Shown: positions 18,128 to 25,220 of the stretch, one piece after another
Position numbering within the stretch: position 1 is the stretch's first letter
Layout of the letters: each line of letters starts with the position of its first letter
The notes under the pieces: model-generated
Database searches by the model: none
What the model was told of the DNA's origin: nothing
Seen by the model: only the letters and a program-made list of their open reading frames with translations
DNA from: Candidatus Nitrosotenuis uzonensis
Lineage (GTDB): Archaea; Thermoproteota; Nitrososphaeria; Nitrososphaerales; Nitrosopumilaceae
NCBI RefSeq assembly: GCF_000723185.1
Contig: NZ_CBTY010000008.1
Coordinates: 108,677-172,676 of the forward strand
Reading direction: 5' to 3'
DNA length: 64,000 nt
Program-made: the position numbers and the translations under genes

Positions 18128-18484
18128 TTATTTTGCACGGGCCTCGATTGCTGCCTTTGCCTTCATGAGGCTTGCTTTTGCATCCTCTTGGGCTTTTGCA
18201 ATCGCAGCCTTTAGGTCCATCCTTGCCTTCTGGATTGCATTCTTGGAGTTTTCGTTTATCTCGTTTATCGGTATTCCTTTAGCTATGGCTGTCTTTGCAT
18301 CTGCGTTTGCCTTTTTGACTGCAGCCTGAAAGTCGGCCTGCGCTTTCTGAACTGCCTTTTTATAATTGTCGGAAATGGCCTTTAGGTCGTTTTTTTGTGA
18401 TTTTTGCGCGAAAGCGTCACCTGTAAGAACTATTGATGCGACAAGTGTCGCAACCGCAACTATTGCAATTAGCTGAATTTTCAT
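18128..18484 (-). CDS. Secreted Ala/Lys-rich coiled-coil protein
   Basis: 118 residues. A signal peptide (MKIQLIAIVAVATLVASIVL, cut near AFA-Q) is followed by an almost continuous amphipathic helix of Ala, Lys, Gln, Asp (KKAVQKAQADFQAAVKKANA). Same design as the proteins at 57643 and 58387, so a small paralogous or convergent class of exported coiled coils is present. Ends two bases after the convergent acs stop. Role unknown; a pseudoperiplasmic or S-layer-associated spacer is a guess. Confidence 0.75.
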   Translation of the reverse strand: MKIQLIAIVAVATLVASIVLTGDAFAQKSQKNDLKAISDNYKKAVQKAQADFQAAVKKANADAKTAIAKGIPINEINENSKNAIQKARMDLKAAIAKAQEDAKASLMKAKAAIEARAK

Positions 18485-18750
18485 TTAAATTGATTCTTGG
18501 AAATGTGTTAAAAAATTTTACGCATGATTCTAACTGGAAAATACAATGATTTCAAAGTGAGCATTATCTGTTGTCATGTTCAAAATGCAGAAAAATTGTT
18601 TATCTTCACATGTTTTCCTACCTTATACGATTATTTTCAAGTCATCTAAAACGGATTTGGTCAGAGTTAAAAAAGGAGAAAGTTTGGACCTAGATCTAAC
18701 TATTGACTAGTTAGCGCTCACCTGTTTTATGATTATTTTCAGATATTTCT

Positions 18751-19779
18751 TTAATTGAACCACTGCTCAAGTGTGTAACTTCGCTTCTGTGTTGCCTTCT
18801 GCAGCCTGCTCAAAGACGACTCTATTCTGTCTTTTGAAAAATCCCTCTCGCCTGCAAGATAATTGGTTATCTCTGAATAATTTGGGGTGTTGAATTTTAT
18901 CTCTGATATCTCAGCTACTTTTGGCTCCAAAAAGATCCTTCTTATCTGATTGTAATCGATTTTCTCAAGCTGGTCTTGAATCTGTGGTATATCTTCAAGC
19001 CTGCCATGTTCTTTTATGTATTTTAGTGCAGTCTTGGGGCCGACTCTTTCAAATCCGTCAGGGTTAAAGTCGGTACCAATCAAGATTCCAATGTCTACTA
19101 GCTGCTCTTTTGTAACATCAAGCTCTGTGAGCACTTTCTGTGTGTCAATGATCTCAGGTTCTACCTCGATGTAGGTATTACGGTTTGGCAGCTTTCTTTT
19201 CCCACTGTTGGTAAAGTTTCTCACCAGTCTTTTTGCACCAAACAGTATAGAGTCATAGTCCTGGCTTGCAGCGGCATATGCCAGATCCGTCTTTGTTAGG
19301 TGCGCCGCAGTAGCCTCTCCTTCTGATGGAGCTTGTATGTACGGTATGCCGAAAAGTTCCAACAAATATTTTGCATCATCTACCATTCCATCCTGCATTA
19401 CGGTCGTCTGTTGTGCATATTTGCGCATATCTTCAAAGTTTCTTTCCGCTACTGCTTTTTCGTATTTGATTGTGGCCTCTTTTTTTATCTGTTTTCTGCG
19501 CTCGATTTCTGCAGACTTGAGGGATGGCGGCCTCCCATCAAAAACGTACACTGGCTTTATGCCAAGCGATAAAAAATTGACATTCCTGTAAAAAAGGCCG
19601 CTAAGATGACTTGTGGCCCTACCCTTGCTGTCTGATAGAAGCGTGCCATCAGGACCTCTAATTATTGAAAGGAACTGGTATATGGTATTGTATGCGTCCA
19701 CTGCAATCACTTTTGAAGAGAATGATTCAAGCTTGGTCTTTTCTCTTGATGATAAAAGACCTTTCAAGTCTAGGCCCAT
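18751..19779 (-). CDS. fen: Flap endonuclease 1
   Basis: 342 residues; structure-specific 5' flap nuclease for Okazaki fragment maturation and repair. XPG-N begins [11 protein letters not shown] with the metal Asp in [17 protein letters not shown] has [12 protein letters not shown] and [10 protein letters not shown]; the helix-hairpin-helix region is [19 protein letters not shown]. The C-terminal TLEQWFN is a PCNA-interacting-peptide-like tail. Divergent from tRNA-Ser. About 270 bases separate it from the secreted coiled-coil gene downstream; that gap shows no further ORF. Confidence 0.96.
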   Translation of the reverse strand: MGLDLKGLLSSREKTKLESFSSKVIAVDAYNTIYQFLSIIRGPDGTLLSDSKGRATSHLSGLFYRNVNFLSLGIKPVYVFDGRPPSLKSAEIERRKQIKKEATIKYEKAVAERNFEDMRKYAQQTTVMQDGMVDDAKYLLELFGIPYIQAPSEGEATAAHLTKTDLAYAAASQDYDSILFGAKRLVRNFTNSGKRKLPNRNTYIEVEPEIIDTQKVLTELDVTKEQLVDIGILIGTDFNPDGFERVGPKTALKYIKEHGRLEDIPQIQDQLEKIDYNQIRRIFLEPKVAEISEIKFNTPNYSEITNYLAGERDFSKDRIESSLSRLQKATQKRSYTLEQWFN

Positions 19780-19840
19780 TATTTTATGGTGGTTCCTCTT
19801 GTTTTTGTATTTAGTGACTGTGCGAAAGCGGATTGATGTG

Positions 19841-19848
19841 CTATATAG
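19841..19848 (+). promoter_or_regulatory. Box A / TATA element of tRNA-Ser
   Basis: CTATATAG centred about 29 bases before the first base of the tRNA, the normal archaeal tRNA promoter spacing. Confidence 0.6.
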
Positions 19849-19872
19849 GGGCAGATGAGATACTGATCAAGT

Positions 19873-19968
19873 GCCAGGTTAGCCAAGCGGTACGGCGACC
19901 GCCTCGAGATCACACACAGGGCAGCGGTTGTGCATTCGCACTCAGGGGTTCGAATCCCTTACCTGGCG
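19873..19968 (+). tRNA. tRNA-Ser(CGA) with a 14-base intron
   Basis: Acceptor GCCAGGT/ACCTGGC with discriminator G73, D arm GCC...GGC, anticodon stem ACCGC/GCGGT, loop CTCGAGA (anticodon CGA), a long variable arm GTGC-ATTC-GCAC, and T arm AGGGG-TTCGAAT-CCCTT. Serine identity is supported by G73 and the class II variable arm. The anticodon stem closes only if 14 bases (ATCACACACAGGGC or the register one base over) between positions 37 and 38 are removed, the canonical archaeal intron site. CCA is not encoded. The 3' end serves as an attachment site (see 22125-22140). Confidence 0.93.
19953..19968 (+). repeat. attL-like: 3' end of tRNA-Ser
   Basis: AATCCCTTACCTGGCG, the last 16 bases of the tRNA, repeated exactly in the same orientation at 22125-22140. 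Confidence 0.75.
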
Positions 19969-20012
19969 CTTTCAATAAGGGTTAAAACCCTACATGCCAA
20001 ATATGGCTAGAT

Positions 20013-20138
20013 TTGAAGCAGACCCTCAAAAACCGCCTAAAGATAGACATTCACAACTATGACCAGAGGATTGCATCAGTCCTAAAACGCATTGAAAACG
20101 CCTTGCCTAGTTCTACTGTGGAACTTGTCGCATTTTAG
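20013..20138 (+). pseudogene. Integrase N-terminal fragment, int(N)-like remnant
   Basis: 41 codons from TTG 20013; the frame is open from about 19995 without an ATG. It contains LKIDIHNYDQRIASVLKRIE, which looks like the start of the SAM-like core-binding domain of thaumarchaeal XerC/SSV-type recombinases, then stops at TAG. No downstream frame continues the domain. Position immediately after the tRNA attachment site supports the reading. Identification is from pattern memory, not alignment. Confidence 0.45.
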
Positions 20139-20189
20139 ATTCGCCGCAGTGACCAGGTGCATAAAATCCATGGAATTTGGATGCTGATC

Positions 20190-20222
20190 CAAAAAAAACC
20201 GTCAAGACGATTAGGGTCGTCT
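20190..20222 (-). terminator. Terminator of the dprA-PRTase operon
   Basis: Inverted repeat AGACGA-TTAGGG-TCGTCT at 20205-20222, with the PRTase stop codon in the loop. On the minus strand a run of eight T (20191-20198) follows after six bases. Confidence 0.55.
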
Positions 20223-20861
20223 ATATGTCTGATCTCCTCTGAGATCAATAATTCCAAGACGAGGATCGTAAATATTCTTGAAGATGTCTGGCGGACTCAC
20301 AGCCCGTAATGCCGCAAACAGGCGAATTCTGGCATTTGGAAATGCTTCAGTTAGCCGGTTTGCTGCACCAATAGCTGTGGCTCCTCTTGTCACAACATCA
20401 TCCACAAGAAGAATTTCACTCGGTTCTGACAAAATGGTTTGAACGCTCATGGTATTGTAATGATCAACGGCTTTTGGCCTGTCTGCAGCATTACTTTTTG
20501 ATGTCCTAGGTAACGGCGTTGCTCGTTCCAGGCATTCGAATATCTTACCCAAGTTCCTTGCAGACAATGCGCTGGCAAGACGCTTGGGAACCCAGAGGGT
20601 TCCAGGCTGCATCAATGTGCTGCGTGGAATAGGCACCAGTATGACATCTGGCTTGAAATAATCATTAAACGGTGACACGGTAGAATTTTTTGCTATCTCA
20701 TCAGCGATAAGTTCAGATGTTAATTTAGAATCAGAATTGTTGGAAACAAACAAGTCGTTTTTTACTGCATTTCTCCAAGTCTTTGAATCCAGTTCTTTAG
20801 GTGAGGTCCCACGTGTGGAATAGGATAGGAGAGAAAAGAACTCTAGTCTGGAAATACGCAT
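20211..20861 (-). CDS. ComFC-like phosphoribosyltransferase-fold protein
   Basis: 216 residues. The PRPP-binding signature LLVDDVVTRGAT is at about 151-162, and VPIPRS (77-81) matches the ComF family. The N-terminal zinc finger of bacterial ComFC is missing. In bacteria ComFC works with DprA in DNA uptake; PRTase-fold proteins also sit in nucleotide-linked conflict systems. It starts five bases after the dprA-like gene, so they form an operon. Inside the tRNA-Ser-bounded element. Substrate unknown. Confidence 0.85.
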   Translation of the reverse strand: MRISRLEFFSLLSYSTRGTSPKELDSKTWRNAVKNDLFVSNNSDSKLTSELIADEIAKNSTVSPFNDYFKPDVILVPIPRSTLMQPGTLWVPKRLASALSARNLGKIFECLERATPLPRTSKSNAADRPKAVDHYNTMSVQTILSEPSEILLVDDVVTRGATAIGAANRLTEAFPNARIRLFAALRAVSPPDIFKNIYDPRLGIIDLRGDQTYRRP

Positions 20862-20866
20862 GATGG

Positions 20867-21541
20867 TTACTGAAATACCAGTGGCACTTTAAGAGAGGAA
20901 GGCAGAACTTCGAATATCTCTTGAGGATCGGCAAGGGGTATTGCGCCATACTTTAGCATCTTTTCAGGCCATGTCAAGCCAGGCATGTCAAAAATAGACT
21001 GCCAGATGTATAGCGGGCGGCCAAGCCTTAGCGCTTCCCATCCCTGATGCAACGAACCGCTGCTATCGCCTGCCTCCACTATTATGGTGGCATCAGATAT
21101 TAGCGCCATAGTTCGGTTTCTGATTACAAAATCCTTTGGTCTTGTGGCATGTCCCACCTGGAATTGAGATATCGCCAGATGTTCGCTCATTATACGTTGT
21201 TGCAATTGGAGGTTTTTTCTTGGATATGCCTTGTCTAGCGGGGTTCCAAGAACAGCCACGGTGCTGCCACCTGACTGTATTGCCGCCTCATGTGCAGCAG
21301 TATCAATCCCCTCTGCAAGTCCGCTAACTATCACAACTCGATTTTCGGCAAGAGTTTTTGAGATAAATTTGGCAGTTTCAGTACCCTGTATGGACGCCTT
21401 TCTTGAACCTACAATAGACACCCTTTGGCAGGGAAGCGGAATCTGCAGGGGCCCCTCGACATATAGAACTTGTGGAGCATATTTTGTTTCGACATCATTT
21501 AGTTGACGTCCAAGCAGATCTGATGTGGAAATGCTTTTCAT
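20867..21541 (-). CDS. dprA: DprA/Smf-like Rossmann-fold protein
   Basis: 224 residues covering only the Rossmann (SLOG-type) domain: VGSRKAS (44-50), IVSGLAEGIDTAAH (71-84), RNRTMALIS (141-149) and EAGDSSGS (156-163). The N-terminal SAM and C-terminal winged-helix domains of bacterial DprA are absent. DprA binds ssDNA and loads RecA; SLOG domains in general bind nucleotides or nucleic acid. First gene of a two-gene operon with the PRTase; divergent from the small gene at 21702. Confidence 0.88.
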   Translation of the reverse strand: MKSISTSDLLGRQLNDVETKYAPQVLYVEGPLQIPLPCQRVSIVGSRKASIQGTETAKFISKTLAENRVVIVSGLAEGIDTAAHEAAIQSGGSTVAVLGTPLDKAYPRKNLQLQQRIMSEHLAISQFQVGHATRPKDFVIRNRTMALISDATIIVEAGDSSGSLHQGWEALRLGRPLYIWQSIFDMPGLTWPEKMLKYGAIPLADPQEIFEVLPSSLKVPLVFQ

Positions 21542-21671
21542 AACTCCGTCACTTCCATCCCATAATTGATTTATTATTGACTGTTACGATTAAAGTTTGC
21601 TTTATCAACTCTATTTGCCAATATGCAAAGCACGTTTCACGGTAGATCATATTTTGGATCGCACATACAAG

Positions 21672-21677
21672 TTTATC
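21672..21677 (+). promoter_or_regulatory. TATA box of the small element gene
   Basis: TTTATC centred 27 bases before ATG 21702, supporting that start. Confidence 0.45.
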
Positions 21678-21701
21678 TGTAAATAAGCCACTAATCTATA
21701 T

Positions 21702-22052
21702 ATGAAAAGACTTGCAAAAACCAAGGTCTGGAATGCAGGCAGCCGCAAAGCAAGGCCGTTCAGGACATTTAACGACGGCTACGGATTGGGCAGCCGATTG
21801 ACAAAAGATTGGAACTCCAAGCCAAACCCGCCCAAAGTCTACATTGGGGGCTACAGAATTCATCATGGTCTGGTTGGAGCAGCTTTGACGGTGGCAGGCA
21901 TCTTATCTGAAAAGCCAGCCCTTGTCGGCTTGGGGGCAAGCTTGGCCTTGGATGACATTGCAGACATGCCGGATTGGCTGAACTTTGAGAATGGCAAACC
22001 TACACAGCATTATCTACCACAGTGGTCCTCATGTCATAGCGGATTTGCCTGA
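21702..22052 (+). CDS. Small membrane-associated protein of unknown function
   Basis: 116 residues. A basic N-terminus (MKRLAKTKVWNAGSRKARPF) precedes YRIHHGLVGAALTVAGIL, one or two Gly/Ala-rich membrane helices (about 52-85), and the acidic LALDDIADMPDWLNF. The HH and DD residues flanking the helices could bind metal or phosphate, but I know no family. It lies inside the tRNA-Ser-bounded element. Confidence 0.65.
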   Translation: MKRLAKTKVWNAGSRKARPFRTFNDGYGLGSRLTKDWNSKPNPPKVYIGGYRIHHGLVGAALTVAGILSEKPALVGLGASLALDDIADMPDWLNFENGKPTQHYLPQWSSCHSGFA

Positions 22053-22124
22053 AACCCAATGACCTGGCATTTAATCAGACTGGAATTCATCTGCAATTTG
22101 GTAGGGTGTTACCACTTCCCAGCA

Positions 22125-22140
22125 AATCCCTTACCTGGCG
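22125..22140 (+). repeat. attR-like copy of the tRNA-Ser 3' end
   Basis: AATCCCTTACCTGGCG, identical to 19953-19968 over 16 bases and in the same orientation; the similarity fades after one mismatch to the left. Confidence 0.75.
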
Positions 22141-22207
22141 GTTTTGTTTTATGATGTTTGATGATTCTACCATATGATTAATTAGAGATTTTTTTAAATC
22201 ATATCTG

Positions 22208-23173
22208 TTGAACGGAAAATATTTGCTTTTACTTGCCGCGGTTATTGCTTCTATGTATGCTATGCCGCTCGACTCCGTGTATGCACACAAATCCGAAGTG
22301 GTGGGAGACTATAAGATGGAGATTGGGTGGGACCGGGAGCCTCCTATCATAGGAATGGAAAACGCGATAACTGTAATGATAACACATGCATCTGATGAGG
22401 AAAAAGCATCTTCTGATAAGGATCATTCTATACATGATGACAACTCTGATCATTCTGGACATGAAATGGACGACTCTTCACACAATAAGATGGATCACTC
22501 AGAACATATGGGAGGCATTTCTGGTCTTGCAGACAGCCTTGATGTATCAATCACACTAAACGGAAAAAAAACAATACTAGATATGGTTGAAGACGAGCAT
22601 GTGGCGGGTCTTTATTATGGCAAATTCACTCCGCAGGAAGCCGGGCATCCGACTGTGAGTTTTTTTGCAGAAATCGACGGCGCTCCAATAGAGACAACGC
22701 TTCATCCCGAAAAGGTAGAGAACGGGGCTCTGATAAAGGCAATATCATCTGACGGCACAATCAACGTAGATATGATTGCCACTGCACCAACGCAAGACCA
22801 GTCAATGTTGATTGCAATTGATTTTGTCGATTCTAATGGCAAAGTAGCGCATGTAAATTATGCATTAACCGCAATGCAATCTGGGGTAAATGTTCTAAGC
22901 GAGCCTGAGGCACATACGCATGATGGAACCGCAACACATTCTACAACTGCGCTAAAATCTGACGAGCCTGTTGACGTACAAATAACAATACTTGGAATCG
23001 GACTTCCTGATAAGAAATCAGAGTGGACAGGACCGAAAGATGACGTCATACCTATACATGTTACACCAGAGTTTGGACCAATAACTATGATAGTGATGGG
23101 GATTGCGCTCTTGAGCTTGGTTGGAATTACAGGAAGAACAAAACTACTTTCTGGCATCCGCACCGTGTTCTGA
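22208..23173 (+). CDS. Secreted His/Asp-rich protein with PEFG-type C-terminal sorting signal
   Basis: 321 residues from TTG 22208. The signal peptide ends near VYA-H. Residues about 60-100 are rich in His, Asp, Ser and Met (HSGHEMDDSSHNKMDHSEHM), a probable metal-binding stretch such as for copper. A second short His patch is EAHTHDGTATH. The C-terminus has VTPEFGPITMIVMGIALLSL followed by TGRTK: the PEFG-CTERM tripartite signal processed by archaeosortase in Thaumarchaeota. Surface anchoring after cleavage is inferred. A poly-T/AAAT element lies just upstream. Confidence 0.88.
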   Translation: MNGKYLLLLAAVIASMYAMPLDSVYAHKSEVVGDYKMEIGWDREPPIIGMENAITVMITHASDEEKASSDKDHSIHDDNSDHSGHEMDDSSHNKMDHSEHMGGISGLADSLDVSITLNGKKTILDMVEDEHVAGLYYGKFTPQEAGHPTVSFFAEIDGAPIETTLHPEKVENGALIKAISSDGTINVDMIATAPTQDQSMLIAIDFVDSNGKVAHVNYALTAMQSGVNVLSEPEAHTHDGTATHSTTALKSDEPVDVQITILGIGLPDKKSEWTGPKDDVIPIHVTPEFGPITMIVMGIALLSLVGITGRTKLLSGIRTVF

Positions 23174-23287
23174 TGCATATTGCATTTGGCAAATTTGTCA
23201 CCCAAACAGAGAAAAATTAATCACACAATGGCAAATTCAATTTAACCTAACCATTTACTATCTTGTTTTTCATTACTATGTCGACTG

Positions 23288-24100
23288 ATGCCGCAAAGAT
23301 TCCACCAGAAAATCCAATACCGAGTAAAGATGGTACCGATCAAACAAGTCCATGTGTGGGATGAAGCACAGGCACGCTCGCTTGACAGAGAAGGCATTCG
23401 TGAGCTTGCCAGATCAATTAAAAATGAAGGCCTGCAAAACCCTCCGCTGGTTCAAAAGAATGGTAGGGGTCAATTTCTTCTAATGTCTGGTCAACGCCGA
23501 CTTGCTGCGCTAAAACTGCTAAAGGCAAAGAAAATCCCAGTCCTCGTACTTACAAAAGGCTACGATCTTGAAAATGCCAAGGCTGCATCCGTTATTGAAA
23601 ATCTTCACCGAAAAAATATGAATCCAAAAGATATGGCAAAATCGTGCAGCTTTCTTGCAGAAAAGATGGGAATTACAGTAGGTGCCAGATCTCTTGGGAT
23701 AACACGCAAGACTTTTAAAAAATACGTTGGCTTTGCAGCATTACCTGAGAAAATAAAGAATTTGGTTCCGGGCACAATATCTAGCAGCGTTGCAATAAAG
23801 CTTCATTCTATAATTCCAAATGTTCCAAAGGCAATTAAAATAGCACAGAGAATATCTGCACTTGACGCTAGAACTCAAAAGGCATACCTCAGGGTTCTTG
23901 CAAGATACCCTTCGGCCAACCACAAAAAACTGCTCAGACAAGCAAGGCTTCTTGCAATACGCAAGACAGTCCCTGTGACGCTTCCATCAACATATGCTAA
24001 AAAACTTGAAAAAGAGTCTTTATACAGAGAGGAAGAGCCAGAAAAGCTTGCTCAGCAGATAGTCGTTTCGTGGCTTGCCAAACGAAACCATAGGCGATAA
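23288..24100 (+). CDS. ParB/Spo0J-domain protein
   Basis: 270 residues. N-terminal ParB/Srx-fold domain: REGIRELARSIKNEGLQNPP, LMSGQRRLAAL, and ENLHRKNMNP, corresponding to the nucleotide-binding boxes of ParB CTPases. A helix-turn-helix region follows (ARSLGITRKTFKKYVGF), then a basic C-terminal half. No ParA gene or parS-like repeat is nearby, so this is not an obvious segregation operon. It may be a DNA-binding regulator or nucleoid factor. Confidence 0.82.
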   Translation: MPQRFHQKIQYRVKMVPIKQVHVWDEAQARSLDREGIRELARSIKNEGLQNPPLVQKNGRGQFLLMSGQRRLAALKLLKAKKIPVLVLTKGYDLENAKAASVIENLHRKNMNPKDMAKSCSFLAEKMGITVGARSLGITRKTFKKYVGFAALPEKIKNLVPGTISSSVAIKLHSIIPNVPKAIKIAQRISALDARTQKAYLRVLARYPSANHKKLLRQARLLAIRKTVPVTLPSTYAKKLEKESLYREEEPEKLAQQIVVSWLAKRNHRR

Positions 24101-24154
24101 TCTTACCTTAGCTGCCTAAGACGCCATAAACTGTTTGTTCGTTTCAGATAACAT

Positions 24155-24907
24155 ATGTGTCATATTCGGATAGTCCGAATTACCTCATTGGCAAAACACA
24201 TCAACAGGATTACTAATAACGAAGACGAGGTAAAGAAAAAATACAATCAGAATGTTTCAGCCGAAGATGAATGGTCGCACATAACAGGAGTTGGCAGCAA
24301 GATCGAAGCTGCCGATCCCATGAATGTAAGCGATAGAACGATTTTTTTCTCAAACAAGATCAAACCTGTCACAAAACAGGAAATAGTACAAGAAAAAACA
24401 GAAGAAATGAAAGATCAGATGAGCAATACAAATCAATACATGAAGTTTGTGAATGTGTTGTTGAAGCAAAAAACCGAAAACATCAAGAAAATATTGGAGC
24501 AGGAAAAACGTTTTGCCGAAGAGCTGAATTGCTTTCAGGACACACCAAAAAGCAGGCACGAACTTGAAAAGCTAAATCCAAAATATGTAGGCGAGAAAGA
24601 TATTCATGCTGTTCTCTCCAATTTGGAAGTCGAATATGGCAAAATCAAGGAAAAATTTGAGTATCAACAATCGCTAATAGAGAAGACAAAAAATCAACTG
24701 TTGGCAAAAATGCAGCAAATTGAGGCGGTAAGAGAGGAACTAAAATATGTTGAACAAAAACAAACAGCAAAACAGGTTGACGATCCGTTGCTTACCATAA
24801 AGATGGAATTAAAAAAGATGGGAATCAACGATGAATCAGGAAAAATAAGCAAAGCACTGCAGATGCTAGCAAACAAGTCTAACGATAATGCAGACACGCA
24901 ATCCTAA
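24155..24907 (+). CDS. Coiled-coil protein of unknown function
   Basis: 250 residues; mostly charged helix with coiled coils around 85-125 and 150-215 (EVEYGKIKEKFEYQQSLIE). The start is unsure: ATG 24155 is followed within the ORF by a perfect inverted repeat (24164-24180), and TTG 24188, giving MAKHINRITNNEDE, is an in-frame alternative. The last ~30 residues (KMELKKMGINDESGKISKAL) look like a short helical domain. Follows the ParB gene by 54 bases. Confidence 0.65.
   Translation: MCHIRIVRITSLAKHINRITNNEDEVKKKYNQNVSAEDEWSHITGVGSKIEAADPMNVSDRTIFFSNKIKPVTKQEIVQEKTEEMKDQMSNTNQYMKFVNVLLKQKTENIKKILEQEKRFAEELNCFQDTPKSRHELEKLNPKYVGEKDIHAVLSNLEVEYGKIKEKFEYQQSLIEKTKNQLLAKMQQIEAVREELKYVEQKQTAKQVDDPLLTIKMELKKMGINDESGKISKALQMLANKSNDNADTQS
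24164..24180. promoter_or_regulatory. 17-base perfect inverted repeat
   Basis: ATTCGGA-TAG-TCCGAAT, 64 bases after the ParB-domain gene and at the 5' end of the coiled-coil gene. Could be an operator or the stem of a ParB-gene terminator. Confidence 0.4.
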
Positions 24908-25220
24908 TTTGCGGAATCGGCCATTCCATCGCAGTTTATTTGTGATACTACCAACGCGATGCATCTTATGTAAAATGCATCCTTTGATGGGCTTACCTTT
25001 CTCATGAGCATAGTTACGCGTTTTGTGATAATAAAAAAATACACAATAGTTCACATATATCCTGCGGCTATCCGTAATTGAGAATGCGATCAATTTTGAC
25101 TCTATAGATCAAAGACTGGTTTGCTACTGATAGTGCCATTAAACTAATTTGCGATTTTGCTTATAATTGTCAAATTAAAGAGTTCCAAATCGTCTTAAAA
25201 ATAACAATATAATTTAACAT
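24908..25220. other. Non-coding interval with a weak hairpin
   Basis: About 310 bases with no convincing gene on either strand. The only structure seen is GATGCAT-(10)-ATGCATC at 24958-24981, roughly 50 bases past the coiled-coil gene and possibly its terminator. The right end is very A+T-rich and should hold the promoter of the GT2 gene (TTAAAAATAA about 25 bases before GTG 25221). Confidence 0.4.

Larger units (their letters stand above)
19969..22140. mobile_element. Putative integrated element in tRNA-Ser(CGA)
   Basis: A 2.17 kb segment begins at the tRNA 3' end and ends with an exact 16-base copy of that end, the signature of tyrosine-recombinase integration. Just inside the left end is an ORF resembling the N-terminal core-binding domain of archaeal integrases, as expected when SSV-type integration splits int. 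No catalytic integrase half was found at the right end, so the element is probably decayed and fixed. Cargo: a dprA-like / phosphoribosyltransferase operon and a small membrane gene. Borders are seen directly; mobility is inferred. Confidence 0.65.

Noticed and set aside
22087..22290. Minus-strand ORF crossing the right att copy
   Set aside because: Antisense to the PEFG-gene start and crosses the junction; no motif. It is not the missing integrase half.
23288..24100. Plasmid-type ParAB segregation locus
   Set aside because: Only a ParB-domain gene is present; no ParA ATPase or repeated parS-like sites nearby.
24866..25093. Minus-strand 75-codon ORF in the gap before the GT2 gene
   Set aside because: Overlaps the end of the coiled-coil gene, has no ribosome site or TATA box and no recognisable pattern.
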